NCBI RefSeq assembly: GCF_008727755.1 | Contig: NZ_CP044231.1 | Span: 2,542,001-2,606,000, forward strand | Origin: Microbacterium caowuchunii | GTDB lineage: Bacteria > Actinomycetota > Actinomycetes > Actinomycetales > Microbacteriaceae | Length of the DNA stretch: 64,000 nt | Reading direction: 5' to 3' | Part shown: positions 43,328-53,101 of the stretch, piece after piece | How the letters are laid out: the number at the start of each line of letters is the position of its first letter | Position numbering within the stretch: position 1 is the stretch's first letter | Program-made: the position numbers and the translations under genes | Notes under the pieces: model-generated | The model's input: the letters and a program-made list of their open reading frames with translations, nothing else | The model's database searches: none | What the model was told of the DNA's origin: nothing

Positions 43328-44697
43328 CGGCGTTCCCGTCCGACCAGGCGCCGGCTCTCGGCCAGAGCCATGTCCGAGACGACGATGCGGCGCAGGGCCG
43401 CCGACAGACCGATCAGCAGGAAGAACACGCCCGCCGCGATCGGAAAGCTGATCCCGTCGAAGAGGAACAGCACCACGGCCATCGCGACCAGGCCGGATGC
43501 CACCGCCCCTGAGAGGATCCGGGTGTCGGCGAAGGGGGTGCCCTGCCCTGCACTGACGGCGCTCCACACGGCGCTCACGATCAGGCCGAGAAGCGCCAGC
43601 ACGCCGGCCACTCCTATCTCGATCAGCAGTCCCGCCCACTGGTTGTCGAATACGTAGTACCTCGACGTGAAGGTTCCCCATCCCTGCCCGATCAGCGGCG
43701 AGGAGGCCAGGAAGTCCGGGATCCGCTCGAGTGCCCCGGTCCGGGACTGCGTGCTCGAGTCCTCCGCGACGCCGACGAAAAGCGTCACCGTGGCACTCCA
43801 CATACCCGGCACGAGAGCGACGACGGCGACGGCCGCGCCGACAGCGCCCACAGCCCCCACCGCGCGGTAGCCCCGCGGCATCCACGGCAGGAACATCGCC
43901 ATCGCCACGACGACGCCGATGATGGCCGACCGTGAGACCGAGATCAGGCAGACGAACAGCATCAGGATCACGATGCCCCACCAGAGCCACGGCTTCGAGT
44001 GATGCCGCGTCAGCCCGCCGGTGATCGCCACGGCGAGAGCGACCGGCAGCACAGTCACCAGCGCGGCGACGAACTCGAGCGGATGCGTCGCCGTCCCGGC
44101 CGCCCGGATGAATTGCCCTCGACTGTCGATACCGCCCCAGTCATACGACAGACCTGGAACAGAACCCACCCATTCGAGCAGGCTCGATCCCATAAGGAAC
44201 TGAGCGACTCCGAGGACTGCCATGCACCCCGTGGCGATCACCAGCACGCGGACGATCCGCACGACGTCGTTGTGCGTGCGGACTCCATCCATGGTCACCA
44301 GGACCACCCCGCACCACGACCCGAACCGGATGATCGCGGTCAGTGCGGGACTGACCTGCTCCGCCGGCTGTCCACGCAGCAGCGCCGCGGCGAAGCTGAG
44401 CAGGACGATGACGGCGAGCGCTCCAAGCGCCCACCGGACCGGCTGCATCGGCGGCGGGACATCCTCCCCCTGGCGCTGCAGGTGGCTGAGCACCCACCAG
44501 ACCAGGAGCATGAGCGCCCAGAGCATCGCCGGGCGGCCGAGCCCGCCCATCCCGGCGATGGCGATGTTGGACGGAACGGCGAACAGCAGCACCACGTAGA
44601 CGATCAACAGCGCGGGCGCGGTGAACCGGCGCGGCCGGCCCAGCCCACGGTGCTCCTGGGCGGCGACCGGCGCCGTGCCGGCGTCAGGGGCGATCAT
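43324..44697 (-). CDS. O-antigen ligase/Wzy-type polymerase family membrane protein
   Basis: 457 residues with about ten to twelve membrane segments and a long outside loop (RGQFIRAAGTATHPLEFVAALVTVLPVAL) that matches the O-antigen ligase (Wzy_C) domain; SVSRSAIIGVVVAMAMF and IPDFLASSPLIGQGWGTF are typical of the family. In a Wzx/Wzy-type locus this is the likely polymerase joining flipped repeat units outside the membrane. Its start overlaps the end of the Wzz-like gene by 14 bases. Confidence 0.85.
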   Translation of the reverse strand: MIAPDAGTAPVAAQEHRGLGRPRRFTAPALLIVYVVLLFAVPSNIAIAGMGGLGRPAMLWALMLLVWWVLSHLQRQGEDVPPPMQPVRWALGALAVIVLLSFAAALLRGQPAEQVSPALTAIIRFGSWCGVVLVTMDGVRTHNDVVRIVRVLVIATGCMAVLGVAQFLMGSSLLEWVGSVPGLSYDWGGIDSRGQFIRAAGTATHPLEFVAALVTVLPVALAVAITGGLTRHHSKPWLWWGIVILMLFVCLISVSRSAIIGVVVAMAMFLPWMPRGYRAVGAVGAVGAAVAVVALVPGMWSATVTLFVGVAEDSSTQSRTGALERIPDFLASSPLIGQGWGTFTSRYYVFDNQWAGLLIEIGVAGVLALLGLIVSAVWSAVSAGQGTPFADTRILSGAVASGLVAMAVVLFLFDGISFPIAAGVFFLLIGLSAALRRIVVSDMALAESRRLVGRERR

Positions 44698-45523
44698 CGA
44701 CGCGCCCCGCCGGTTCCGGGACGCGCTGACGCGTCGTGGCCTCCGACGACCGGGAGTCGGGGCGTGGGCGCTCGTGACGGTCCTCGTCCGCCCACATCGG
44801 CGCCCACTCGTCGCCGCGTTCATCGCCGAGCAGCCGCGGATCGTCGTCGTCACCGTCCGCGTCCTGGTCCGGATCGTCCTCCGGTGCCAAAGTTCCGGAG
44901 GGCTCCTCCCCCTTTCCACGACGGGGCCGACGGCGACGGATGAGGACGCCGTCGATCACGCTCGCCAGGATCAGTGTGACCAGGGCGACGCCGAGTCCTA
45001 TCGTCCCGGTCGCCACGAGTCGGGAGCGTTGCAGGATCTCACTCTCCTGAGCCACCGCGATGGTGGTCATGGTCACCCGGTCCGCGGGGCGGACGCCCTG
45101 CTCCGCCTGCAACTGGTCCAGCGTGACCACGGCCTGCTCCGCCACGGCATCGAGGATGTCCACGGCCGCGCGCTCGCTCGTGGCACGGACCGTGACGACC
45201 ATCAGCGGACCTGTCCCGGACGCATCGCGCGCGATGTCGATCTCGGCGCCGTCCTCGCGGTAGGCCTGCACCAGCCCCTCACCGCCCACCGCCCGGGTGA
45301 CGACGTCGGCCACCGGGCCGAGCCCTCCCATATAGAGGTACTGATTCGTGGCTCCTTCCGGCAGCACCCCCTGGCCCGGCAGCAGGAGCAGGGAGGCGGA
45401 CCGCTCATAGTCCGGCGGCGTGTCGATCCACACGAAGATGCTCGCGGCAGCGGCGAGCACGAGGCCCGGCACGACGATGTACCACCGGCGGATCAGTCCG
45501 CGCAGCGCATCCAGAAGGTTCAC
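44684..45523 (-). CDS. Wzz-like chain-length protein 1 with acidic cytoplasmic tail
   Basis: 279 residues. Membrane helix near residues 13-33 (WYIVVPGLVLAAAASIFVWI), an extracytoplasmic alpha/beta domain (34-165), a second helix (LVATGTIGLGVALVTLILASVIDGVLI) and a 70-residue acidic tail (PEDDPDQDADGDDDDPRLL). This is the two-helix topology of polysaccharide co-polymerases; there is no fused tyrosine kinase. It would control chain length with the Wzy-like protein. The upstream Wzz-like gene ends four bases into it. Confidence 0.8.
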   Translation of the reverse strand: MNLLDALRGLIRRWYIVVPGLVLAAAASIFVWIDTPPDYERSASLLLLPGQGVLPEGATNQYLYMGGLGPVADVVTRAVGGEGLVQAYREDGAEIDIARDASGTGPLMVVTVRATSERAAVDILDAVAEQAVVTLDQLQAEQGVRPADRVTMTTIAVAQESEILQRSRLVATGTIGLGVALVTLILASVIDGVLIRRRRPRRGKGEEPSGTLAPEDDPDQDADGDDDDPRLLGDERGDEWAPMWADEDRHERPRPDSRSSEATTRQRVPEPAGRVDDRP

Positions 45524-46218
45524 GATGTCCTACTTCCTGCTTCGATGTCTTCGGTCGGTGCGTGCACGACCCGGCGGGTCGGCGGACGGCGCCGGTCGAG
45601 CGCCCACGCGGCCGCTCCTGCTGTCAGCACACCCGCGATCGCCATGGCGAGGATGGCGGCGAGGCCGGCCGTGCGTGAGGGGCTGACGTACTCGATGGCC
45701 GTGGTCAGCGGTTCGACGTGCGCGTCTATCCGGTCGCCCTCCGGAACGCCGGCGGCGGCCTGCTCCGAGGCGGTTATCCCGATGATCTTGGTCACCAGGT
45801 CGTCCTGACGCTCCCGCACCCACTGCTCCGTGCGACCGACGATCTGCACCTCGATCACGGCCGACTCGATCCGCGAGCTCCACTGACTCCCGTCGCTGCG
45901 CACCGCGACGACGACCGCCTCGCGCAATCCCGCCCCGTAGAGCGGCGCGTCGGCGTGCGAGTAGTACCGACCGATGGCGCGTCCACCCGACGCCTGCGTC
46001 GCGATCGTCTGCGCGAAGGTGATCACGCTCCACGAGTCGCTCCCGTTGTAGGGGGTGACGGTGCCTGCCCCTGGCATGGTGAACATCACGATGGTCCTCG
46101 AGTGGTGGATCCCGCCGTCGCGCGCCAGGCCCACCGTCGCCGCACCGGTCAGGGCCAGGATCAGAACGACCACGTACCAACGGCGCCGGAGCATCCGCAG
46201 CACATCCCGGAGGGTCAT
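45520..46218 (-). CDS. Wzz-like chain-length protein 2
   Basis: 232 residues from ATG 46218 (GGGGAGGCGGACGAG upstream). Same topology as its neighbour: helix at about 11-28 (WYVVVLILALTGAATVGLA), extracytoplasmic domain, second helix (LAAILAMAIAGVLTAGAAAWAL), short basic tail. The shared opening (LRDVLRMLRRRWYVVV versus LLDALRGLIRRWYIVV) indicates duplication. Two unequal co-polymerases in series may set chain-length distribution jointly. Confidence 0.8.
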   Translation of the reverse strand: MTLRDVLRMLRRRWYVVVLILALTGAATVGLARDGGIHHSRTIVMFTMPGAGTVTPYNGSDSWSVITFAQTIATQASGGRAIGRYYSHADAPLYGAGLREAVVVAVRSDGSQWSSRIESAVIEVQIVGRTEQWVRERQDDLVTKIIGITASEQAAAGVPEGDRIDAHVEPLTTAIEYVSPSRTAGLAAILAMAIAGVLTAGAAAWALDRRRPPTRRVVHAPTEDIEAGSRTS

Positions 46219-46252
46219 CTCGTCCGCCTCCCCGGCGGCACCGGCACGGCGC

Positions 46253-47293
46253 TCATGGGATGAGCCGTCCGTAGACCGCGGCGAGATCCTCGCGCAGTCC
46301 GGCGAGGGTGTATCGGGACCGCACCGCGGCGGAGGCGCGCAGGCCGGCCTCGGCGAGCTCGTGCGCCGGGGTGGAGACCGCTCTTTCGAGCTCGGAGACC
46401 AGCTCGATCGTCGAGGAGACCGGTGAGCAGTAGTCGGGGTCGAAGAACTCCCTGCCCCCACCGCCGTGGTACCCGACGACGTATGCCCCGCAGGCCATCG
46501 CCTCCGCCGGGGGGAGCCCGAATCCGTCCCGGTCGCTGAGGCTCAGGAACACCGCCGCGCTCCGCAGCTCATCGGCCATCTGGACCTCGGAGAGCCCGAT
46601 GAGGGGACGGAGCTCCCCCGCGAGTCCGCGGGACCGCAAGACGTGCAGCAGCTGATGACGCTCCGCTGGGCGCCGGGTCGGTACGTAGGCGATCCCGTGC
46701 CGCTTCTGCCCGGCACCCGGGTGGAACACGGTGGCGTCTATCACCGGTCGGGCGATGGCGATGGGCGCCTCCGGGAAGGAGAGGGCGAGCAGCTCCGCGC
46801 TGTCTTCGGAGACCGTCATGATCCCCTCGAAGCGCGCGAGGTCGCGGTACGGAGAGCCGCTTCGCGATCCGCCGTAGTCGAGGGCGTCGAAGGTGATGTA
46901 CCCGCCCTGGTTGAACACGAGGACCCGGACGCCGGGATTCACATCCCTCATGGCGGGGCCGTAGACCTCCGGGACGACGAGGATGTCGTTCTCGCGGAAA
47001 CGGAGCGTGCGCGTGGACTCCACGCGGGTCGAGCTGCCGAACCAGTCCGGGTGGAAGCCGTCGCGGGCGTGCAGCACGGCCGCGGAGACGCCCAGCCCGT
47101 TCAGCTGGTCGACGTGCCGGTACGCCATCCGCACCCCGCCATGGGGTTTGGCGGCGTGCGGCACGAGATAGTGGACCGTGGGTGATCCGGCCGCCGGCAG
47201 CACGTGGATATCAGGCAGCCGGCGCCACCGCCGGTCCACCCGTGCCCGGTACCGCTGCGCGCCGGCGTGGAGGATTCGGGTGACCGCGCTCAT
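46253..47293 (-). CDS. Glycosyltransferase (GT4 type)
   Basis: 346 residues from ATG 47293. HYLVPHAAKPHGGVRMAYRHVDQLNGLG is a GT-B acceptor-domain start, and AVFLSLSDRDGFGLPPAEAMACGAYVVGYHGGGG is the donor-site E-x7-E region of GT4 enzymes. It overlaps the upstream glycosyltransferase by four bases. Sugar specificity cannot be read from sequence. Confidence 0.85.
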   Translation of the reverse strand: MSAVTRILHAGAQRYRARVDRRWRRLPDIHVLPAAGSPTVHYLVPHAAKPHGGVRMAYRHVDQLNGLGVSAAVLHARDGFHPDWFGSSTRVESTRTLRFRENDILVVPEVYGPAMRDVNPGVRVLVFNQGGYITFDALDYGGSRSGSPYRDLARFEGIMTVSEDSAELLALSFPEAPIAIARPVIDATVFHPGAGQKRHGIAYVPTRRPAERHQLLHVLRSRGLAGELRPLIGLSEVQMADELRSAAVFLSLSDRDGFGLPPAEAMACGAYVVGYHGGGGREFFDPDYCSPVSSTIELVSELERAVSTPAHELAEAGLRASAAVRSRYTLAGLREDLAAVYGRLIP

Positions 47294-48504
47294 CGCCCCG
47301 CCCCTCGGCTCGGCACGGGTGCGGCGGCGACCTCCGTGGGCGACCCCAGTGCGCCGAGGATCCGCGCCGCCACGTGACGCCAGGTCTCCTCTTCCGCGGC
47401 CGCGGAAGCGAGTGCGCCCCGGCGAGCGGCCTCGGCGGGCTCGGCCAACGCGGTCATCGCACGGAGGATGGCGACCTCGTCCGTCGGCGCGACGGCGATC
47501 GCCGCTTCGCCCAGGAGCTCCCCGGCTCCGCCCGCTGTCGTCGCGATCACCGGCATCCCGGCCGAGGCGGCCTCCAGGTAGGCGATCGGCGACGGGTCGA
47601 ATCTGCTCGGCAGCACGAACACCGTGGCACGCGCGAGCAGGTCGTCGAGGACGCGTTGGGCTTGCGGATCGTCGCGGGCCAGCAGCCCGTGATCCACCAC
47701 TCCGGGCCGGTCGACCCGGCTGTGCCGGCCCACCAGGTGGAGCGTCGCTTGTGGGACGTCCTCGCGCAGGCGGGAGAACGCGCGCAGCACCGCGTCGCCG
47801 TTCTTGCGTTCCCAGTCGATACCGACGAACAGGTATGTCGGCGTGGACCAGTCCCGTTCCCGATGGACGGCGGGCCGGCGCGGCCGATGCCCCATCCCCA
47901 CCACAGCGATCCGCTCCGGCGGGACGCCGTAGTCTCCGGTGAAGGCACGGCCGGCCCACGCCGTGCTCACACAGCAGACGGTGGCTGCCCGGCTCGACTC
48001 ACGCTGCGTGGCGATCCACCGGCGCACGTGCTCGGGGCGGAACCCTGCACGGCTGGTATCGGAGTCGGGATGCGCCCACATCGCCGCCAAGGTCGCATCG
48101 TCGTAGGTGGCGACCGGCGCGGGGAGACGCAACCGGTCCAGCCGGTAGCAGTCGGTTCCGACGGCGACGATCGCATCCACCGGCCCGAGCCGGTCGAGCT
48201 GCCGCTGGAAGGAGCTGCGTCGCAGTTCCATCTTCAGCGCGCTGCGCTCGGCCGCCGTGATGGAGGACGTCGCGAGCATGGACAGAAGGTGGGCGGTTCT
48301 GCGGACGAGGCCGTTCACCCCGTAGCCCACCTCGTGGACCTCCGCGCCGAGTTCCCGCAGCCCGGTGATGAGCCCGAGCGGTGTCCCCGACCAGTCGCGT
48401 GCGGTTATGGGGCCGCGCGAAGGATGCAGGAGGACCACACGAGGGGCCCGTGCCGCTTCCCCGACCCCGGGAGCAACGCCCTCGCGCCGGTATCGACCGC
48501 TCAT
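47290..48504 (-). CDS. Glycosyltransferase (GT4 type)
   Basis: 404 residues from ATG 48504. PTYLFVGIDWERKNGDAVLRAF, ATLHLVGRHSRVDRPGVV and VFVLPSRFDPSPIAYLEAASAGMPVIATTAGGAGELL are the GT4 donor-domain motifs. The N-terminal half has a Rossmann-like start (PRVVLLHPSRGPITARDWSGTPLGLI). ATGA overlap with the Wzx-like gene. Confidence 0.85.
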   Translation of the reverse strand: MSGRYRREGVAPGVGEAARAPRVVLLHPSRGPITARDWSGTPLGLITGLRELGAEVHEVGYGVNGLVRRTAHLLSMLATSSITAAERSALKMELRRSSFQRQLDRLGPVDAIVAVGTDCYRLDRLRLPAPVATYDDATLAAMWAHPDSDTSRAGFRPEHVRRWIATQRESSRAATVCCVSTAWAGRAFTGDYGVPPERIAVVGMGHRPRRPAVHRERDWSTPTYLFVGIDWERKNGDAVLRAFSRLREDVPQATLHLVGRHSRVDRPGVVDHGLLARDDPQAQRVLDDLLARATVFVLPSRFDPSPIAYLEAASAGMPVIATTAGGAGELLGEAAIAVAPTDEVAILRAMTALAEPAEAARRGALASAAAEEETWRHVAARILGALGSPTEVAAAPVPSRGAGR

Positions 48505-49997
48505 CCCTGGCCCTCCCGTCGTGCAGCCGACCTGCGCAGCAGGCCGACCGTCAGCGCGATGATCTCCCGGTAGAGGGCCGGCTGGGTCAGACGCACCAGC
48601 GCCACATACGCCCCGAGGAGCACGATTCCGGTCACGGCGATCTGGATCGCCTCGGGCAGGGCCGCGCAGATCAGGAAGGCGGCGACCGCCACCGCCGACG
48701 CGAACGCTCCGGCGGGAAGGCTCCGCAGGACGGGGGCGGCGATCCGCCGCACCGGCGTCCGGGTGAGACGCGCGACCAGGACCCATCTGGTCGCCGTCGC
48801 GACGCAGCAGACGATCACGAAGCCGACCGTGACGGCGACCAGGCCGAACTGCACGGCGACCAGCGTCGCGAGCACCGTCAGCAGGTCGATGACCAGCGCA
48901 TAGGCGAGCCACCGGCCGGGCTTGCCCGCGCCGATGAACAGTCCCTGGTCGAGCAGGGCGCTCACCGTGAGGATGCCCGCCACCGCGAGGATCTGTGCCG
49001 GCACGACGCTCGTCTCCCACCCCGGACCGAAGACGAACGGGACGAGGGCGGGCGCCGCCACGGCGATGAAGGCCATGACCGGCATCACCACGGCGAAGCT
49101 GACCGACTGGGATCGCACGTAACCGGAGCGGAGCCGTTCCGGTTCGGCGCGTACCTTGGCGAACACGACGGTCGAGACGGGGGTGATGGCCGCAGCCGAC
49201 AGGTCTTGGCTCACCTGGATCAGGCGCTGCGCGATGTTGAGATACCCGAGCCCGGTCGCTCCCAGGGTGATCGTGATCAGCCACACCTCGATCCAGCTGC
49301 GCACGATGGCGACCAGGTCCACCCCGACGACCTTGATCCCGAACCCCGCCATGGCGCCCAGATCGCGCAGCGAGAAACGAAGACCGGGCACCCAGCGTCC
49401 CCACGCCCAGGCCAGGAGCGCCGCGACGAGCTGTGAGACGAGCAACTGCGCGACGAGCGCGTAGACGCCCCAGCCCACGAAGGCGCCCACGATCGCGACG
49501 ATCTGAGCGAGCAGCCCCGCTGCGGTCGCCTGCACGGACAGGAGGCGGAAGCGCATGTTCCTTCTCAGCAGCGCGATGGGGACCGAGGCGAGACCCGCGA
49601 TGAAGGCGGCCGGAGCCACCGCGGCGAGCACGGTGGCCGCCTCGGGCGTCCTGAGCACAGCCGCCACGAGCGGAGCCGACGCGACCATCGCCCCGGTCAG
49701 TACCAGACCGGCTCCGCTGGAGTACCAGAAAGCCGTGCTGAGCTTGCGCTGGTCCAGGTCGTCCGCCTGCACGATGTAGGACACGAAGCCGAAATCGGAG
49801 ATGAGATAGAGGAACGGGATGACGGTCATAGCGATCGCGACGAGTCCGAAGTCCTCGGGCGTCAGCATCCGCGCCAGGATCGCGACCGTCGCGAAGCCTC
49901 CGATGCGGACGACCCATTTCTGCGCCGACGTCCACATCACCGCGCGTGCGGACTGCGTCGCGAGCCCCGGCGGAGGGGAGCCTCCTGCGTCGCTCAT
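48501..49997 (-). CDS. Wzx-like polysaccharide flippase
   Basis: 498 residues with 12-14 membrane segments. SARAVMWTSAQKWVVRIGGFATVAILARMLTPEDFGLVAIA and VSYIVQADDLDQRKLSTAFWYS are typical of the lipopolysaccharide-translocase (Wzx/MOP superfamily) group. It would flip undecaprenyl-linked repeat units outward. The ATG at 49997 is used. A TTG six codons upstream (50015) has a stronger ribosome site (AGGAGG, five bases away, inside the preceding gene) and may be the true start. Confidence 0.88.
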   Translation of the reverse strand: MSDAGGSPPPGLATQSARAVMWTSAQKWVVRIGGFATVAILARMLTPEDFGLVAIAMTVIPFLYLISDFGFVSYIVQADDLDQRKLSTAFWYSSGAGLVLTGAMVASAPLVAAVLRTPEAATVLAAVAPAAFIAGLASVPIALLRRNMRFRLLSVQATAAGLLAQIVAIVGAFVGWGVYALVAQLLVSQLVAALLAWAWGRWVPGLRFSLRDLGAMAGFGIKVVGVDLVAIVRSWIEVWLITITLGATGLGYLNIAQRLIQVSQDLSAAAITPVSTVVFAKVRAEPERLRSGYVRSQSVSFAVVMPVMAFIAVAAPALVPFVFGPGWETSVVPAQILAVAGILTVSALLDQGLFIGAGKPGRWLAYALVIDLLTVLATLVAVQFGLVAVTVGFVIVCCVATATRWVLVARLTRTPVRRIAAPVLRSLPAGAFASAVAVAAFLICAALPEAIQIAVTGIVLLGAYVALVRLTQPALYREIIALTVGLLRRSAARREGQG

Positions 49998-50007
49998 CGT
50001 GGCCTTC

Positions 50008-51348
50008 TCAGACAAGAGCGCCTCCTGAGGACGATCCCGGAGCGGACCTGCGTGCTTCCCCGTCCCGGGCAGCGCGGCGCCGTCGCAGAGACGACGGAGA
50101 GAAACGGTACTCACCTCGAGGCACGGCGTCGGCTCGTCGCGGTCCGACGCCCTCCCATCGGGACCACGCCGCCCGCACCTCGAGATCGGCGTCGCGCAGC
50201 CAGTGGCGTAGGCGGTAGTCGGCACGGGCGTCCCGATATATCGCCGCGACCCGCGCCGCCATCGCGGTGAGGCCGAAGCTCTCCTCGGCGAACCGCCGAC
50301 CGAATCGTCCCGACGACTCCCGCAGAGCGGAACCGGCCAAGAGCGGTTCGAGCTCCCGGGCGAGGCGCTCCGCGCCCTCGGCGACCTGCGCGGCGCTCCA
50401 GAAACTGTCACGGAACAGATCGGCGGCACCGGCCTCATCGAACCTGCGCGACCACCCTGCCTCTCCGACGACCACGAGCGGGGAGCCGAACGCGAGAGCA
50501 CGTGCAGCGGATGACCCCATCCCGACGCTGACGTCAGCAGCCGCGTAGGCGGCACGGGGATCCGCCATCGACCCGGCGAAGCGTACGGCCCACCGACCGA
50601 GCTGCGCATTCACGCGGTCACCGCGCTGCATCAGGTGTGCCTCGGCGTCCCCTCCCCCGACGATCGCGACGACGACGTCGGGGTGTCGAAGCAGAGGCAT
50701 CGCATCGATGAGGCATTCCACCGCCGGCGACTTCATCGTGGAGCTCAGCCTGCCGACCCAGACCACCAGGAGATCGGTCGCGCGGATGCCCAACCGGGCG
50801 CGGAAGGAGGCGCCGTCCGCGCCGGCCGGCGAGTCACGGTCGATGTCCACCGGCGGGCTGACCAGATGAGTCCGGCCGCTTCGGTGCGCGAGGTCATCGG
50901 CCAGTTGCCGTGTCCCGACGATCAACGGCGGGGCGGTGAGGAACACGTCCGGGACGCTCATTTCGTACGTGGTGATCACCAGCGGGCGGCGCGCGAACCG
51001 GCACGGTCCGAGATAGGCGCCACGCAGCGCCGTCTGACTGTACACATGCACCAGGTCGGCGCCGACCCGGTCCGCGAGCGAGGACCAGAGCGCGGCTGCG
51101 CGGCGGGTGGTCGCGGGACGTTCCACGGCATGCAGCTCCACCTGGTACTCCGCCGCTACGTCATGGAGCGACGGGCCCTCCGCGGGGAGGGTGTCCGCGG
51201 GCCCGAAGAGCACCGAATCGTAGCCGTGTGCGCGAAGCTCGGCGGCGAACTGCACCGCGCTGATCTCAGTCCCCCGCAGCCCCAGTTCGTTCAGCTGAAC
51301 GAGGACCTTCTGCCGGCTGCCGCCCTCGAGCGCGCTGGGGATCGTCAT
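50008..51348 (-). CDS. Glycosyltransferase (GT4 type)
   Basis: 446 residues from ATG 51348 (TGATG overlap with the aminotransferase gene). VLVQLNELGLRGTEISAVQFAAELRAHGYDSVLFG is the acceptor-domain start. DLLVVWVGRLSSTMKSPAVECLIDAMPLL, VVVAIVGGGDAEAHL and AAADVSVGMGSSAARALAFGSPLVVVG form the donor domain; the usual E-x7-E is altered to S-x7-G. About 60 residues after the catalytic fold are Arg/Trp-rich. Confidence 0.8.
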   Translation of the reverse strand: MTIPSALEGGSRQKVLVQLNELGLRGTEISAVQFAAELRAHGYDSVLFGPADTLPAEGPSLHDVAAEYQVELHAVERPATTRRAAALWSSLADRVGADLVHVYSQTALRGAYLGPCRFARRPLVITTYEMSVPDVFLTAPPLIVGTRQLADDLAHRSGRTHLVSPPVDIDRDSPAGADGASFRARLGIRATDLLVVWVGRLSSTMKSPAVECLIDAMPLLRHPDVVVAIVGGGDAEAHLMQRGDRVNAQLGRWAVRFAGSMADPRAAYAAADVSVGMGSSAARALAFGSPLVVVGEAGWSRRFDEAGAADLFRDSFWSAAQVAEGAERLARELEPLLAGSALRESSGRFGRRFAEESFGLTAMAARVAAIYRDARADYRLRHWLRDADLEVRAAWSRWEGVGPRRADAVPRGEYRFSPSSLRRRRAARDGEARRSAPGSSSGGALV

Positions 51349-52478
51349 CAGTCGCCCCTCACCGCGACGCGGAGCGCGTCCGCGACGCGTTCCTGCTGCT
51401 GGACGCTCAGGTGCGGGAACATCGGGAGGGAGAGGATGCGGTCGGCGGCCGCCTCCGCCACGGGGAACTGGCCTCGCCGGTATCCGGCATCCGCGTAGGC
51501 CGGGGTCAGGTGGAGTGGTGTCGGGTAGTGGATGCCCGCCCCGATCCCGGCGTCGCCGAGCGCGGACATGACCTCCGCACGGGCATCGACGCGGACGACG
51601 TAGAGATGCCACACGTCCGCATTCCCGGGACGGACAGCCGGCAGGCGGACCCCGTCGACCTCTCCGAGGAGCGCCCCGTAGCGTTCGGCCGCCGACCGCC
51701 GCGCGGCGTTCCAGCCGTCCAGCCGGCGCAGTTTCGCCCGCAGCACGGTGGCCTGCACCGCATCCAGCCGGGCGTTCACCCCGATCACGTCGTGCACGTA
51801 CTTGGCCGAGCTGCCGTGTGCGCCGAGCGTCCGCACCCGTGCCGCCACGCCGACGTCGTCGGTCATCACCGCACCCGCATCCCCGGCCGCCCCGAGGTTC
51901 TTGCCCGGATAGAAGCTCGTCGCGGCGACGTGGCCGAGGGCACCCGCCCGCCCGGCGGCGCCCCCCGCCCCTTGCGCCTGCGCGGCATCCTCGACGACCC
52001 ACAGGTCGTGGCGCCCGGCGAGCGCGGAGATCAGCCCCATCGGCGCGGTCTGCCCGAACAGGTGCACGGGCGCGATGGCCCGCGTGCGCGGGGTGATCGC
52101 GGCCTCGACAGCGGCCGGGTCGATCAGCAGGTGCTCGTCGTCCACGTCCACGAACACCGGGACGGCGCCGATCCGGGACGCCGCCTCCGCCGTCGCGATG
52201 AAGGTGTTGACGGGCATGATGATCTCGTCACCGGGACGGATGCCGACGGCGCGGTAGGCGAGCTCGAGCGCGTCGGTGCCGTTCGAGACCCCGACGACAT
52301 GGCCGACACCGATGTACTCGGCGTACTCGTCCTCGAAGGCGGCGATCTCAGGACCGCCGACGAAGGATGCCGAAGCGAGCTGCCGCTCCCAGACCGGCAG
52401 CACCTCCGCGGCGATCTCGGCCTGTTGCGCTGCCAGGTCCAGGAACGGCACCGCGTCCGTCATCGTCGTCGTGCTCAT
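51348..52478 (-). CDS. DegT/DnrJ/EryC1 PLP-dependent sugar aminotransferase 1
   Basis: 376 residues. VPFLDLAAQQAEIAAEV start, GVSNGTDALELAYRAVGI, VEDAAQAQGA, and the PLP lysine in TSFYPGKNLGAAGDAGA. The family aminates keto-sugars linked to UDP or dTDP. The FLDL-type start and the SFYPGKNLG motif are common in enzymes making 3-amino-3-deoxy sugars. GGGGGGAAACCG precedes ATG 52478. It shares an operon with an acyltransferase and an oxidoreductase consistent with N-acylated amino-sugar synthesis. Confidence 0.9.
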   Translation of the reverse strand: MSTTTMTDAVPFLDLAAQQAEIAAEVLPVWERQLASASFVGGPEIAAFEDEYAEYIGVGHVVGVSNGTDALELAYRAVGIRPGDEIIMPVNTFIATAEAASRIGAVPVFVDVDDEHLLIDPAAVEAAITPRTRAIAPVHLFGQTAPMGLISALAGRHDLWVVEDAAQAQGAGGAAGRAGALGHVAATSFYPGKNLGAAGDAGAVMTDDVGVAARVRTLGAHGSSAKYVHDVIGVNARLDAVQATVLRAKLRRLDGWNAARRSAAERYGALLGEVDGVRLPAVRPGNADVWHLYVVRVDARAEVMSALGDAGIGAGIHYPTPLHLTPAYADAGYRRGQFPVAEAAADRILSLPMFPHLSVQQQERVADALRVAVRGD

Positions 52479-53101
52479 CGGTTTCCCCCCAGTCGCCGTG
52501 CCGGTATGCCGGCCCATATCTCTCCGTCCGGCACGTCGCCGAGGACGACCGCGCCCATGCCGACGGTCGCCCCGTCCCCGATCGCTGCGCCCGGCCGGAC
52601 CGAGCTGTTCATGCCGAGGTAGGTGGCCTCCCCGATCCGGACGGCTCCTCCCAGGGCGACGCCGGCGGCGAGCGTCGCGAAGTCGCCGATCACGTCGTCG
52701 TGCGTGATGACGCACGACGGCATCACGACCACGTGCCGGCCGATCGTGGCATGCGCGGTGACGACCACGCCGTCGAGCACGATGGATCCCGGGGCGATGC
52801 CACTCGTCGACCCGATCCTGGCCGAGCGGGCGACGAAGGTGGCGAAGCGGTCCTCGGGCACCCCGGCGTCGCGTATCCTCCTCACCACGGCCCGGCGGCT
52901 CTCGCTCGGTCCGATGCACACGAGCAGCTGCTCCGCGCGGCCGGCGGCGGAGGCAACCGGGCCGAGGACCGGGATGCCGTCGATCTCGTTCCCGTGCAGC
53001 GCCGCGTCGTCGTCCAGGATGCCGACGACCCCCGTGATGTCGGCGGCGACGACCTCCCTCGCCAGCCCGCTCGCCCCCACGAGCAGTACCCCGGCCGTCA
53101 C
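52475..53101 (-). CDS. NeuD/PglD-type sugar N-acyltransferase
   Basis: 208 residues from GTG 53101 (GTGA overlap). The N-terminal Rossmann-like part (GVLLVGASGLAREVVAADI) and C-terminal left-handed beta-helix hexapeptide repeats (IGDFATLAAGVALGGAVRIGEATYLGMNSSV) define the NeuD/PglD family, which acetylates UDP-linked amino sugars using a His in the repeat region (VITHDDVIGDF). The adjacent aminotransferase is the natural supplier of its substrate. Confidence 0.87.
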   Translation of the reverse strand: MTAGVLLVGASGLAREVVAADITGVVGILDDDAALHGNEIDGIPVLGPVASAAGRAEQLLVCIGPSESRRAVVRRIRDAGVPEDRFATFVARSARIGSTSGIAPGSIVLDGVVVTAHATIGRHVVVMPSCVITHDDVIGDFATLAAGVALGGAVRIGEATYLGMNSSVRPGAAIGDGATVGMGAVVLGDVPDGEIWAGIPARRLGGNR